A DNA stretch of 64,000 nucleotides from Pseudarthrobacter siccitolerans (GCF_001046895.1 NZ_CAQI01000040.1:1-64000), one strand, 5' to 3'; shown: positions 9,121-18,260, counted from the stretch's first letter. Notes: generated by a model not told the origin, from the sequence alone. Program-made: numbers and translations.

Positions 9121-9152
9121 GGCTGCCGGTCCGGTCATCCGGACCGGCAGCC
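9121..9152 (-). promoter_or_regulatory. Stable hairpin between acpP and fabF
   Basis: A perfect 14-bp GC-rich stem (9121-9134 with 9139-9152) with a four-base loop, just downstream of the acpP stop on the minus strand. No T-run follows. It may act as a partial terminator or protect the 3' end of an acpP-containing transcript, which would favour high ACP output relative to fabF. This role is inferred. Confidence 0.65.
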
Positions 9153-9184
9153 CCGCCAAGCCGTAGGACGGCGAAAGCCTGGAA

Positions 9185-9430
9185 TTAGGCCTGTGCTCCA
9201 GCGATGAAGCTGACGGCGTCGCCGACGGTCTTGAGGTTCTTGACCTCTTCGTCCGGGATGCGCACTCCGAACTTCTCTTCAGCGTTGACCACGATGGTCA
9301 TCATGGAGATGGAGTCGATGTCCAGGTCCTCGGTGAAGGACTTGTCCAGCTCCACAGCCTCGGGGGCCAGGCCGGTTTCTTCGTTCACGATTTCAGCCAG
9401 GCCGGCCAGGATCTCTTCGTTGCTAGCCAT
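9185..9430 (-). CDS. acpP: Acyl carrier protein
   Basis: An 81-residue acidic acyl carrier protein that holds growing fatty acyl chains on 4'-phosphopantetheine. The modified serine is S40 in the DLDIDSISMM motif. The four-helix ACP sequence is complete, from EEILAGLAEIVNEETG to TVGDAVSFI. An AAAAGGAGCC-like ribosome site precedes the ATG. It lies 82 bases after fabH in the operon and is followed by a hairpin before fabF. Confidence 0.98.
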   Translation of the reverse strand: MASNEEILAGLAEIVNEETGLAPEAVELDKSFTEDLDIDSISMMTIVVNAEEKFGVRIPDEEVKNLKTVGDAVSFIAGAQA

Positions 9431-9512
9431 GTGATGGCTCCTTTTCTTGTATTGCCGGCAAGTACTGCCGGAAATGGCTCAGGACGCGGGTTGCGGCCTG
9501 TTGGGGGCGCTT

Positions 9513-10574
9513 CTAGGGAAGGACAATTACCTGGGCTCCGAAGACCAGCCCGGCGCCGAAACCGATCTGCAGGGCCAGCCCGCCGCTCAGTTCAGGCTTC
9601 TCCGCCAGGAGGCGGTGGGTAGCCAGCGGAATGGACGCCGCAGAGGTGTTCCCTGCATCGGCAATGTCCCGTGCCACTGTAACGGTCTCCGGCAGCTTCA
9701 GCTTCTTCACCATCTCGTCAATGATGCGCATGTTGGCCTGGTGGGGGATAAAAGCCACCAGGTCCTCGGCAGCCACCCCGGCCGCCTCAAGGGCCTGCTG
9801 GGCCACCTTCGCCATCTCCCAGACAGCCCAGCGGAACACCGTCTGACCATCCTGGCGCAGCGTGGGGTAAAGCTCCTGGGCCTCTTCAAGCAGGGCGAGG
9901 TCGCCGGTGGAGTCCGACTGCCGGGCAGCCATGCCGAGGTCGCGTACGTCCAGCATGGAGCGGGTCATGCCGATGGCGTCCCACTTGCTGCCGTCCGAGC
10001 CCCACACGGAGGGCGCGATGCCAGGAGTGTCGGAGGGGCCAATAACGACGGCGCCTGCACCGTCCCCGAGCAGGAACGAGATGGTGCGTTCCCGGTTGTC
10101 AATCACGTCGGAAAGCTTTTCGGCACCGACCACGAGCACGTACTTGGCCGTTCCGGAGCGCACCAGCGCGTCACCCTGGGCGATGCCGTAGCAGTAGCCG
10201 GCGCAGGCGGCCGAGATGTCGAAGGCGGGGGCAGGGGTGGCGCCCAAGCGGTCCGCCAGGCTGGCAGCAGCCGACGGCGTCGCATACGGGTGGGTGACCG
10301 TGGAGACGATGACCGCGCCCAAGTCAGAGCCCGTGATCCCGGCTTTCTCCATCGCCTCGCGGGCAGCGCCCTCGGCCATGTCGATGACGCTGACGTCCGC
10401 GGGGGCGCGGTGACGGGTGATGATGCCGGTGCGCTGGCGGATCCATTCGTCCGAGGAGTCGATCCACTGGCAGACGTCTTCGTTGGTGACGATCACGTCA
10501 GGGCGGTAGGCGCCGAGGCCCAGGATCCGGGTGTGCTCCTGAAGGGGAGCCTGCTTCAGCGTAGGAACGCTCAT
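9513..10574 (-). CDS. fabH: Beta-ketoacyl-ACP synthase III
   Basis: Starts fatty-acid chains by condensing acyl-CoA with malonyl-ACP. The 353-residue protein has the nucleophile C124 in ISAACAGYCYG, His in FIPHQANMRII, and Asn in AGNTSAASIP, the complete Cys-His-Asn triad. GFGAGLVFGAQVIVLP closes the fold. In this group the primer is usually branched-chain acyl-CoA; that is family knowledge. The ATG overlaps the fabD stop by four bases (ATGA), which implies translational coupling. Confidence 0.97.
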   Translation of the reverse strand: MSVPTLKQAPLQEHTRILGLGAYRPDVIVTNEDVCQWIDSSDEWIRQRTGIITRHRAPADVSVIDMAEGAAREAMEKAGITGSDLGAVIVSTVTHPYATPSAAASLADRLGATPAPAFDISAACAGYCYGIAQGDALVRSGTAKYVLVVGAEKLSDVIDNRERTISFLLGDGAGAVVIGPSDTPGIAPSVWGSDGSKWDAIGMTRSMLDVRDLGMAARQSDSTGDLALLEEAQELYPTLRQDGQTVFRWAVWEMAKVAQQALEAAGVAAEDLVAFIPHQANMRIIDEMVKKLKLPETVTVARDIADAGNTSAASIPLATHRLLAEKPELSGGLALQIGFGAGLVFGAQVIVLP

Positions 10575-11500
10575 GCGTTGCCCTCCAGTTCTGCGAAAAG
10601 CGCCAGGGCGGCGGAAAGGTCGTCGGGTGTCTTGACCGCAACGGTTTTGACGCCCGGCATGCCGCGCTTGGCGAGGCCGGCAAGGGTGCCGGCGGGCGCC
10701 AGCTCGATGACGCCGGTGACGCCGCGCTGGACAAGGGCGTCCATGCAGAGGTCCCAGCGGACGGGGCGGGACACCTGGGCGATCAGGCTTTCGACGGCGG
10801 CGCCTCCGTCGGTGACCTCTCCGCCGTCGTAATTCGACAGAAGGGGTACCTTCGGTGCCTGCGGCTTCAGCTGCGGCTCCAGGGCCTTGAGGGTGCTGAC
10901 GGCCGGTGACATGTGGCTGGTGTGGAAAGCGCCGGCCACCTTCAGCGGAATGACGCGCGCCTTGGCCGGCGGGTTGTCCGCGAGGGCCTTGAGCTGCTCG
11001 AAGGTTCCGGCCGCTACGGTCTGGCCCGCGCCGTTGACGTTTGCGGGGGTGGCGCCTGCTGCTTCGATGGCGGCCAGGACCTCTGCCGGGTCCCCGCCCA
11101 CCACGGCGCTCATGCCGGTGGGAGTGACGGACGCGGCGGCGGCCATGCTGTTGGCACGCTCGCGGACGAAGGTCATGGCTTCCTGCTCGGTGAGGACTCC
11201 GGCAAGGGCCGATGCCGTGATTTCACCAACGGAGTGTCCGGCCAGGATGACCGGCAGGGAGTTCAGTTCGACGTCGAAGAGGGACGCGGCGGCGACGAGG
11301 CCGGCGGCAACAATCAGGGGCTGCGCCACGGCAGTGTCCTTGATGGTTTCCTCATCCGAGGTGGTCCCGTGCGCGATCAGGTCAATGCCTGCGATGTCGC
11401 TCAGGGCGGCCAGCTGGCCTGCCACCGGAGGCAGTTCCAGCCAGGGGGCCAGAAAACCCGGGGTTTGCGAGCCCTGTCCAGGGCAGACTATTGCAAGCAC
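10571..11500 (-). CDS. fabD: Malonyl-CoA:ACP transacylase
   Basis: Transfers malonyl from CoA to ACP and so feeds FabH and FabF. The 309-residue protein starts LAIVCPGQGSQTPGF. The catalytic Ser is S90 in AGHSVGEITA, and the partner His is in GAFHTSHMSPA. It is the first structural gene of the FAS-II operon and lies 88 bases downstream of the PucR-type regulator gene on the same strand; that gap contains an inverted repeat that could be an operator. Confidence 0.97.
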   Translation of the reverse strand: MLAIVCPGQGSQTPGFLAPWLELPPVAGQLAALSDIAGIDLIAHGTTSDEETIKDTAVAQPLIVAAGLVAAASLFDVELNSLPVILAGHSVGEITASALAGVLTEQEAMTFVRERANSMAAAASVTPTGMSAVVGGDPAEVLAAIEAAGATPANVNGAGQTVAAGTFEQLKALADNPPAKARVIPLKVAGAFHTSHMSPAVSTLKALEPQLKPQAPKVPLLSNYDGGEVTDGGAAVESLIAQVSRPVRWDLCMDALVQRGVTGVIELAPAGTLAGLAKRGMPGVKTVAVKTPDDLSAALALFAELEGNA

Positions 11501-11566
11501 GTAACCAGCTTTCCAAATTACTGTGTGATTGAGCGGTGTTTGTCCGCACCAAGCTCAGAGGGTCAG

Positions 11567-11585
11567 GTTGTAGGAAGTCTACAAC
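11567..11585. promoter_or_regulatory. Inverted repeat upstream of fabD, candidate regulator site
   Basis: GTTGTAG, five bases, CTACAAC: perfect 7-bp arms, 67 bases before the fabD start and just after the regulator stop. A CTACAA half-site also occurs at 12881-12886 ahead of the regulator gene itself. A binding site for the adjacent FasR-like regulator is a reasonable guess. Confidence 0.5.
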
Positions 11586-11588
11586 GCC

Positions 11589-12833
11589 TCAGGGCTGGTT
11601 CCGGGACGGATGGCGCTCCGCGGCTGCTTTGGGCGGGGCGGAAAGACGGCCCACCACAAGGGCCGCCTGGAGGACAAACGCCTCGCGCGGCAGGAGCGGA
11701 TCCCAGCCGGTGACGTCACAAACCCGCTTCAGCCGGTACCTGACCGTATTGGCGTGGACGAAGAGTTCCCGGGCCGTTGCCTCCAGGGAATGGCCCAGTT
11801 CCAGGTAGGTTCCGAGGGTTTCCACCAGCCCGTTGGACGCTGCCAAAAGCGGCCGGTAAATGTTTTTGACCAGTGAGCGGCGGGCAGCGTCGTCACCGGA
11901 AATGACCCGCTCGGGAAGGAGGTCATCGGCGGCAACGGGCCGCGGGGCGGCCGGCCAGGCACGGGCAGCCGTGAGTCCAGCGAACGCGGACTGGGCTGAA
12001 CCGCTGGCCTCCAGCAGGGAACCGGCTTCCGGGCCGTACACCACCGGTCCGGGAGCGAACATGTCGCTGAGCTTCACGTAGGCGGTTTCCCGGTCCTGCA
12101 CCCCGCCGAGGATGAGTATCAGCCGGTCGCCCTGGATACCTACCAGCGCGTCCTCCGCGTACCGGCCTGCCATCCGGCGCAGTTCGCTGACGTAACTGGC
12201 GCTTGGCTCTGAGGGGGAATTGCCTACCATCACGGTGAAGCGTTCCTGGGCTTTCCAGCCCAGCGCGGCGATCCTGGAGCGCAGGGCGTCAGTGTTTTCG
12301 CCGCGCAGTATGGCGTCCACGATCAGGGCTTCCAGCCGGGTGTCCCAGGAACCGCGGGATTCAGCCGCCCGCGCATAGACGTCAGCGGCGGCGAAGGCCA
12401 CCTCGCGGGAGTAGCGGAGCACCGCCTCGCGCAGGGACGGCTGGTCAGCCTCGGGGGCGATCACGGGGACCTGGTCTTCGACGACTTCCACCACGATCCG
12501 GATCAGCTGCAGTGCTTTCTGCAGGCTGATGGACCGGGTCAATTCTGTGGGCGCGGTGCCAAAGACGTCGGTGAGGATCCACGAGGGTGAACTCGGGCGC
12601 TCATACCAGGTCACAAATGCTGCAATTCCGTTCTGCGCGACCATGCCGAGGGCGGAGCGCTCGTCTGAGCTGAGCCGGCTGTACCAGGGAAGCGATTTTT
12701 CCAGCTCCCGCATGGTGGTGGTGGACAGCTGGCCCACGTTTGCGCGCAGTTTCTTCAGGGTTTCGGACTTCTCCGGAGTGACCCCGGGCAGGGACGGTTT
12801 GCGCTTCGCGGACGGTGTGGCAGGTGCTGGCAT
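11589..12833 (-). CDS. FasR-like PucR-type transcriptional regulator
   Basis: A 414-residue regulator with the PucR-family C-terminal helix-turn-helix: SLEATARELFVHANTVRYRLKRV near the end. The middle is a GGDEF-like/CdaR-type region (about 150-330), and no N-terminal HTH is seen. FasR of Streptomyces is a protein of this type encoded just upstream of fabD-fabH-acpP-fabF, where it activates the operon; the same placement supports that role here. The ATG at 12833 (MPAPATPSAKRKP) is preferred over a longer frame to 12911. Probable target: the FAS-II operon. Confidence 0.85.
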   Translation of the reverse strand: MPAPATPSAKRKPSLPGVTPEKSETLKKLRANVGQLSTTTMRELEKSLPWYSRLSSDERSALGMVAQNGIAAFVTWYERPSSPSWILTDVFGTAPTELTRSISLQKALQLIRIVVEVVEDQVPVIAPEADQPSLREAVLRYSREVAFAAADVYARAAESRGSWDTRLEALIVDAILRGENTDALRSRIAALGWKAQERFTVMVGNSPSEPSASYVSELRRMAGRYAEDALVGIQGDRLILILGGVQDRETAYVKLSDMFAPGPVVYGPEAGSLLEASGSAQSAFAGLTAARAWPAAPRPVAADDLLPERVISGDDAARRSLVKNIYRPLLAASNGLVETLGTYLELGHSLEATARELFVHANTVRYRLKRVCDVTGWDPLLPREAFVLQAALVVGRLSAPPKAAAERHPSRNQP

Positions 12834-12927
12834 TCTTTGAGCATACGGCCACTGCCCTGCAAGCTCCATTTGTGCGAAGGCTACAATTCGGATAGTTGCG
12901 CGCCACAGCACGTTCCCCGCAGAACAG

Positions 12928-12967
12928 ACGACGGCGGCCCCCGCCTTCTGGTGGGAGCCGCCGTCGT
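12928..12967. terminator. GC-rich hairpin downstream of aceE, upstream of fasR-like gene
   Basis: Perfect 11-bp arms (12928-12938 and 12957-12967) around an 18-base loop, in the gap between the aceE stop and the regulator gene. It is consistent with termination of aceE transcripts, but no long T-run is present. Confidence 0.55.
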
Positions 12968-12985
12968 TCTATGCTTGCCTGAACG

Positions 12986-13031
12986 TTTTTGGACAGTTCC
13001 GGGGCTATAAGTCCCCGTATCTGTCCAAAAA
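12986..13031. terminator. Nested palindrome after aceE, probable terminator
   Basis: Outer arms of 11 bases (12986-12996 and 13021-13031) end in runs of T and A. Inside them a second stem, CGGGG with CCCCG (13000-13017), forms a two-storey hairpin. It begins 14 bases beyond the aceE stop on the minus strand, and the outer arm supplies the T-run, so it reads as the main aceE terminator. Confidence 0.75.
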
Positions 13032-13044
13032 CCCGGCAGTAAGG

Positions 13045-15810
13045 CTAGGCCTCGCCGCCGGCATTGCCGGTGGTACCGGCGTTTACGTTGTGCAGCCGGT
13101 ACTTGTCGATCGCCTTGGCCGGAGCCTGGGGATCAACTTCACCGCGGCGCGCCAGCATCTCCAGCGACCGCACCACGATGGAGTGGATGTCGATCTTGAA
13201 AAAGCGGCGGGCGGCGGCGCGGGTGTCGGAGAAGCCGAAGCCGTCGGCGCCGAGGGTCGCGAATTCGTTGGGCACGAACTGGCGGATCTGGTCCGGGACG
13301 GCCTTCATGTAGTCGGACACTGCGACGACCGGGCCGGTGGCGCCTTCGAGCTGTTTGGTGACGAAGGGGACGCGGGCGGGCTGGCCGGGGTTGAGGAAGG
13401 CTTCCTCTTCGGCGGCGAGGCCGTCGCGGCGCAGTTCGTTCCAGGAGGTTACGGACCACACGTCCGCGGAAACGCCCCAGTCGTCGGCCAGGAGCTGCTG
13501 TGCCTCCAAAGCCCACGGCACCGACACACCCGAGGCCAGGATCTGGGTCCGGGGACCGTCGATCTTTGCCGGGGCGAGCAGGTAGATGCCCTTGATGACG
13601 CCTTCGACGTCCAGCTCTTCGGGTTCGGCGGGCTGGGTGATGGGCTCGTTGTACACCGTGAGGTAGTACATCACGTTGTTATCCGGCACTGTTGCGGTTC
13701 CTTTGCCGCTTGCGGCGGGCCCGTACATGCGTTCGAGGCCGTCGCGGATGATGTGGCCCATTTCGTAGCCGTAGGCGGGGTCGTAGGTGACTACCGCGGG
13801 GTTGGTGGAGGCCAGGAGCGGGGAGTGGCCGTCGGCGTGCTGGAGGCCTTCGCCGGTGAGGGTGGTCCGTCCTGCGGTGGCGCCGATGATGAAGCCGCGG
13901 GCCATTTGGTCTGCTGCTGCCCAGAAGGCGTCGCCGGTGCGCTGGAAGCCGAACATGGAGTAGAACACGTAGACCGGGACCAGGGGGACGCCGTGGGTGG
14001 CGTAGGCGGTGCCGGCGGCGGTGAAGGCTGCCACGGCACCGGCTTCGTTGATGCCGGGGTGGATCAGCTGGCCCTGGGCGGATTCCTTGTAGGCCAGGAC
14101 CAGGTCCCGGTCCACGGACAGATAGTTCTGCCCCTTGGGGTTGTAGATCTTCGCCGTCGGGAAGAAGGCGTCCATGCCGAAGGTGCGTGCCTCATCCGGG
14201 ATGATCGGGGCAATGTGCTTGCCGAACTCCTTGTCCCGCATCAGGTCCTTGAGGAGCCGGACGAAGGCCATGGTGGTGGCGGCCTGCTGCTTGCCGGAGC
14301 CGCGTTTGGCGACCTCGTAGGACTTGGCTTCCGGCAGGGTGATCTGGGCGTGCTTGCTGCGGCGCTCGGGGACCGATCCGCCCAGCGCGGCGCGGCGTTC
14401 CAGCATGTACTGGATTTCCGGAGCGTCCGTACCGGGGTGGTAGTACGGCGGCTGGTACGGGTCTTTTTCAAGCTGCTCATCCGTGACGGGGATCCGCAGG
14501 TGGTCGCGGAACTTCTTGAGGTCGTCGAGGGTGAGTTTTTTCATCTGGTGGGTCGCGTTGCGGCCCTCGAAGTGGGGTCCGAGTCCGTAGCCCTTGACGG
14601 TTTTGGCCAGGATGACGGTGGGTTTGCCCTTGAATTCGGTGGCGGCCTTGTAGGCGGCGTAGACCTTGCGGTAGTCGTGGCCGCCGCGTTTAAGGTTCCA
14701 GATCTGGTCATCGGTGAGGTCCGCGACGAGGTCTTTGGTGCGGGGGTCCTTGCCGAAGAAGTGTTCGCGGACGAACCCGCCGGACTCGGCCTTGTAGGTC
14801 TGGTAGTCCCCGTCGGGGGTTTCGTTCATGATCTTCACCAGTGACCCGTCGGTGTCGCGGGCCAGCAGGTCATCCCATTCCCGGCCCCAGACGACCTTGA
14901 TGACGTTCCAGCCCGCGCCGCGGAAGAACGCTTCGAGTTCCTGCATGATCTTGCCGTTGCCGCGTACCGGCCCGTCCAGGCGCTGGAGGTTGCAGTTGAT
15001 CACGAAGTTCAGGTTGTCCAGGTTCTCGTTCGCAGCGAGCTGGAGCAGGCCGCGGGATTCGGGCTCGTCCATTTCGCCGTCGCCCAGGAACGCCCAGACC
15101 TGCTGGTCCGAGGTGTCTTTCAGGCCCCGGTTGTGCAGGTACCGGTTGGACTGGGCCTGGTAGATCGCGTTCATCGGCCCGATGCCCATGGACACGGTGG
15201 GGAATTCCCAGAACTGCGGCATCAGGCGCGGGTGCGGGTAGGAGGACAGTGCGTGGCCGGCGCGGGATTTTTCCTGCCGGAACCCGTCCAGGTCCTCCTC
15301 GGAAAGCCGGCCTTCCATAAACGCCCTCGCGTACATGCCGGGGGAGGCGTGGCCCTGGAAGAAGACCTGGTCCCCGCCGCCGGGGTGGTCCTTGCCGCGG
15401 AAGAAGTGGTTGAAGCCCACCTCGTACAGGGTCGCGGCACCGGCGTAGGTGGAGATGTGCCCGCCCACCCCGATGTTGGGCCGCTGGGACCGGTGGACCA
15501 TCACCGCGGCGTTCCACCGCATGTACGCCCGGTACCGGCGCTCGTATTCCTCGTTGCCCGGGAACTGCGCTTCCTGGTCCGCCGGGATCGTGTTCACGTA
15601 ATCGGTGGTGGTCACCATCGGCACGCCCACGCTCTGCGCACCCGCGCGCTGCAGCAGGCTCCGCATGATGTATTGGGCACGCTCGGTGCCCTGTTCCCTG
15701 ATCAACGAATCCAGGGACTCAACCCACTCGGCGGTCTCTTCCGGATCACGATCAGGCAGCTGGTTAGTCAACCCGCTGAGGATATGGGAGGTATCTTCTC
15801 CTGCAGCCAC
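13045..15810 (-). CDS. aceE: Pyruvate dehydrogenase E1 component, homodimeric type
   Basis: Thiamine-dependent decarboxylase that feeds pyruvate into the pyruvate dehydrogenase complex, giving acetyl-CoA. It has 921 residues, the full length for the single-chain AceE form. The ThDP/Mg site is [12 protein letters not shown] followed by [13 protein letters not shown]. The start is the GTG at 15810 ([13 protein letters not shown]), because GAGAGG lies six to seven bases upstream; a GTG at 15843 has no such site and adds 11 odd residues. E2 and E3 genes are not in the window. Adjacency to the FAS-II operon links acetyl-CoA supply with its use. Confidence 0.96.
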   Translation of the reverse strand: MAAGEDTSHILSGLTNQLPDRDPEETAEWVESLDSLIREQGTERAQYIMRSLLQRAGAQSVGVPMVTTTDYVNTIPADQEAQFPGNEEYERRYRAYMRWNAAVMVHRSQRPNIGVGGHISTYAGAATLYEVGFNHFFRGKDHPGGGDQVFFQGHASPGMYARAFMEGRLSEEDLDGFRQEKSRAGHALSSYPHPRLMPQFWEFPTVSMGIGPMNAIYQAQSNRYLHNRGLKDTSDQQVWAFLGDGEMDEPESRGLLQLAANENLDNLNFVINCNLQRLDGPVRGNGKIMQELEAFFRGAGWNVIKVVWGREWDDLLARDTDGSLVKIMNETPDGDYQTYKAESGGFVREHFFGKDPRTKDLVADLTDDQIWNLKRGGHDYRKVYAAYKAATEFKGKPTVILAKTVKGYGLGPHFEGRNATHQMKKLTLDDLKKFRDHLRIPVTDEQLEKDPYQPPYYHPGTDAPEIQYMLERRAALGGSVPERRSKHAQITLPEAKSYEVAKRGSGKQQAATTMAFVRLLKDLMRDKEFGKHIAPIIPDEARTFGMDAFFPTAKIYNPKGQNYLSVDRDLVLAYKESAQGQLIHPGINEAGAVAAFTAAGTAYATHGVPLVPVYVFYSMFGFQRTGDAFWAAADQMARGFIIGATAGRTTLTGEGLQHADGHSPLLASTNPAVVTYDPAYGYEMGHIIRDGLERMYGPAASGKGTATVPDNNVMYYLTVYNEPITQPAEPEELDVEGVIKGIYLLAPAKIDGPRTQILASGVSVPWALEAQQLLADDWGVSADVWSVTSWNELRRDGLAAEEEAFLNPGQPARVPFVTKQLEGATGPVVAVSDYMKAVPDQIRQFVPNEFATLGADGFGFSDTRAAARRFFKIDIHSIVVRSLEMLARRGEVDPQAPAKAIDKYRLHNVNAGTTGNAGGEA

Positions 15811-16234
15811 GTCCAACCTCTCTTTGCGCGCATTGAGGCGCACTCAGGCCGGGCAGGGTGACCGCCCGGCGTACATACGCCGTGTGCGACGTAACGGTTA
15901 CAACAGCCCGGTCATGTGTGCCGGGCAGGGTCCTAGCTTCCTACGTCTGCAATGGAGTTACAGGGTTGTTGCCCCGCAGGCATAGTTGTCACCTGCCACT
16001 CTAACTCTCACCTCAGCGCGATGCGTAGCCGCGGCTTGGGCGGCTCTGTTGTATTTCGCCGTCATACTGGTTGTGTGACGAAAAGCCGCTGCGACGTGTG
16101 CTGCCCGTCCCGGTGTGACGCAGAATATGCCGAGCTCAGGGGGCTGCAGCTTGAAGCGCAGGCACAAAGGGTGTTGGCTTGGGAGTAATGGAAATCACTA
16201 TGCGCACAGCATGCATGAGGCATTGGAGGAACAC
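15811..16234. other. 424-base divergent intergenic region aceE / DUF3052 gene
   Basis: No gene is convincing here. Two GC-rich hairpins lie in what would be the aceE leader on the minus strand: GCCGGGC with GCCCGGC at 15848-15870, and a weaker GCCCGG/CCGGGC pair near 15905-15925. Short frames in the region lack ribosome sites. Promoters for both flanking genes must lie here, but no -35/-10 pair stands out. Confidence 0.6.
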
Positions 16235-16654
16235 GTGAGCGAGGCCGACGCCGCCACTTCGGTAAATGTGGCGGAAAAATTGGGTTTCAAGAACGGGGAT
16301 CTGATTCAGGAGTTCGGTTACGACGACGACGTCGATCTCGACTTGCGTGACGATATTGAGGACCTCACAGGTTCCGAGTTGCTGGATGAAGACGATCACG
16401 AAGTGGCGGACGCCGTCATCTTCTGGTGGCGCGACGGTGACGGGGACCTGGTGGACAGCCTGATGGATTCGCTGACCACCCTGGGTGAAAACGGTGTGGT
16501 CTGGGTCCTCACCCCGAAGTCCGGACGGGACGGGTATGTCTCGCCGGCAGACATCCAGGAAGCTGCCCCGACAGCCGGCCTGCACGTCACAACCTCGGCA
16601 GGCGTTTCAAAGGACTGGAGCGCCGTCCGCCTGGTCAGCAGGAAAAACAAGTGA
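16235..16654 (+). CDS. DUF3052 family protein
   Basis: A 139-residue member of the actinobacterial DUF3052 family, of unknown function. The GTG at 16235 is chosen: GGAGGA lies four bases upstream and SEADAATSVNVAEKLGFKNGDLIQEF is the family start. The protein is very acidic, with runs such as YDDDVDLDLRDDIED and LLDEDDHEVAD, then a VIFWWRDGDGDL strand and a VWVLTPKSGRDGYV segment. It overlaps the peroxiredoxin gene by GTGA. The order aceE, DUF3052, peroxiredoxin recurs in actinobacteria, so a redox or stress role is possible but unproven. Confidence 0.9.
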   Translation: MSEADAATSVNVAEKLGFKNGDLIQEFGYDDDVDLDLRDDIEDLTGSELLDEDDHEVADAVIFWWRDGDGDLVDSLMDSLTTLGENGVVWVLTPKSGRDGYVSPADIQEAAPTAGLHVTTSAGVSKDWSAVRLVSRKNK

Positions 16655-17145
16655 CGGCAGCGCTTGGCGCTGCCCCAGTAGCTGTGCCCGCCCTTGGCGG
16701 GCAGGCGCCCGACTTCGAGCTCGCCAACCAATACGGTGAGCCCGTCCGGCTGTCATCCTTCCGCGGCGGGAACGTGGTCCTGGTTTTCTATCCGTTTGCG
16801 TTTTCGGGCATCTGCACCGGCGAACTCTGCGAGCTACGGGACAACCTGGCGCTGTTCGAGGCCACGGACGCCACGGTCCTGGCTGTCTCCGTTGACAGCA
16901 AGTTCAGCCTGCGTGCTTATGCCGCCCAGGAGGGCTACACCTTCGACCTGCTGGCGGATTTCTGGCCCCACGGCGGGGTGGCACGCGCCTACGGAGTCTT
17001 TGACGCGGACAGCGGCATGGCCCAACGAGGAACGTTCATCATCGATGCGGCCGGAGTGATCCGCTATTCGGTAGTGAACCCGCGCGGCCAGGCGCGGGAC
17101 CTCCAGGAATACCGTGCCGCGCTGGCAGGCCTGGGGCGGGATTGA
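16651..17145 (+). CDS. AhpE/BCP-like peroxiredoxin
   Basis: Thiol peroxidase of 164 residues that reduces hydroperoxides. The peroxidatic cysteine is C55 in FYPFAFSGICTGELCELRD, and a second cysteine, C60, is five residues on, the spacing of the BCP-type resolving cysteine. Mycobacterial AhpE has the same GIC-GEL motif but, as I recall it, lacks this second Cys. The fold is otherwise AhpE-like (thioredoxin fold, no C-terminal Cys). The GTG start overlaps the DUF3052 stop by four bases, so the two are coupled. Whether it works as a 1-Cys or an atypical 2-Cys enzyme is open. Confidence 0.93.
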   Translation: MTAALGAAPVAVPALGGQAPDFELANQYGEPVRLSSFRGGNVVLVFYPFAFSGICTGELCELRDNLALFEATDATVLAVSVDSKFSLRAYAAQEGYTFDLLADFWPHGGVARAYGVFDADSGMAQRGTFIIDAAGVIRYSVVNPRGQARDLQEYRAALAGLGRD

Positions 17146-17151
17146 GCTTCC

Positions 17152-18072
17152 ATGGCGCAGCATCGGGCGGGGGTAGGGCTGACAGGCTTTGCCAGTATGC
17201 CGCCGGTGGCTGCAGCCAGTCCCTCTGACGGGGAGCGCGAGATCCTGCTCCGGATCCGGGACGTCCTGGCCGGCAGGCAGTTTGTGCTGCTCACCGGGGC
17301 GGGATTGAGCACGGACTCGGGAATCCCGGACTACCGGGGGGCGGGGTCGCCGCCCCGTACTCCCATGACCTACCAGGAGTTCGTCAAGGACGCGGCCAAC
17401 CGCCGGCGCTACTGGGCCCGGAACCACATCGGCTGGTCCCATCTGCGCCATGCCGATCCGAACCAGGGCCACTATGCTGCTGCCGAACTCGAGCGGCGCG
17501 GCTACCTCACCGGGCTGATTACCCAGAACGTTGACCGGCTGCACGAGGACGCGGGCAGCGTGAACGTGGTGGACCTGCATGGCAGGTATGACCAAGTGGT
17601 ATGCCTGGCGTGCCGCCGCACCTACTCCAGGCGCCTCCTGGCAGGAGTGCTGGAGGAGCTCAACCCGGATTTCCTGTCCCGCGCGGAGGAGACAGGCCTG
17701 GTGGAGATGGCCCCGGACGCGGATGCCACCGTCGAAGACCAGGAACTGATCAGCAGCTTTGTTGTTGCGGTCTGCCCTGCCTGCGGCGGAACCCTCAAAC
17801 CCGACTTTGTCTACTTTGGCGAGAACGTACCCAAGGACCGGGTTGAACGGTCATACCGGATGGTCGACGAAGCGGACGCCCTGGTAGCCGCAGGTTCGTC
17901 GCTGACGGTGATGAGCGGGCTGCGTTTCGTCCGGCACGCCGCCAAGGATGGAAAGCCCGTCATCATCATCAACCGTGGGGACACCCGGGGTGACGACAAG
18001 GCCACCATCAAACTGGATGCGGGCGTCAGCGAGTCCCTGGCCTGGCTTGCAGCCGGGCTTCCGCCCCTCTAG
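17152..18072 (+). CDS. Sir2 family NAD-dependent protein deacylase
   Basis: Sirtuin of 306 residues that removes acyl groups from lysines with NAD+. The NAD-binding signature is LTGAGLSTDSGIPDYRG, then TQNVDRLHEDAG, and the catalytic His is H143 in DLHGRY. Four zinc cysteines are C151, C154, C208 and C211 (CLAC and CPAC). The insert between zinc pairs (about 155-205) is long and acidic. The ATG at 17152 has a weak ribosome site, and the ATG at 17197 is an alternative. It follows the peroxiredoxin gene by six bases and probably shares its transcript. Substrates are unknown; acetyl-CoA synthetase is the classic one. Confidence 0.93.
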   Translation: MAQHRAGVGLTGFASMPPVAAASPSDGEREILLRIRDVLAGRQFVLLTGAGLSTDSGIPDYRGAGSPPRTPMTYQEFVKDAANRRRYWARNHIGWSHLRHADPNQGHYAAAELERRGYLTGLITQNVDRLHEDAGSVNVVDLHGRYDQVVCLACRRTYSRRLLAGVLEELNPDFLSRAEETGLVEMAPDADATVEDQELISSFVVAVCPACGGTLKPDFVYFGENVPKDRVERSYRMVDEADALVAAGSSLTVMSGLRFVRHAAKDGKPVIIINRGDTRGDDKATIKLDAGVSESLAWLAAGLPPL

Positions 18073-18181
18073 GGCGGGACCGGAGCGCCCGAATGCAGTG
18101 CCGATTCGCGTTTGGAGGCATGGGTCGGGTAGAGTCTATGTTCGTTGGTTGCGGCGCTGAAGCGCCGGATTCAACAGTTTC

Positions 18182-18254
18182 GGGTCTTTAGCTCAGCTGG
18201 TAGAGCGCCACGTTTACACCGTGGATGTCATCGGTTCGATCCCGGTAGGACCCA
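18182..18254 (+). tRNA. tRNA-Val (TAC)
   Basis: A 73-base cloverleaf with acceptor GGGTCTT paired to AGGACCC (one wobble), discriminator A, TTCGATC T-loop, and anticodon stem CCACG/CGTGG around TTTACAC, giving anticodon TAC for valine. CCA is not encoded. It is followed within ten bases by a strong terminator. Confidence 0.95.
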
Positions 18255-18260
18255 CTTGGA

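Noticed and set aside
13090..14844. 584-codon plus-strand frame opposite aceE
   Set aside because: Shadow of aceE; Gly/Val/Asp-rich translation without a recognisable domain.
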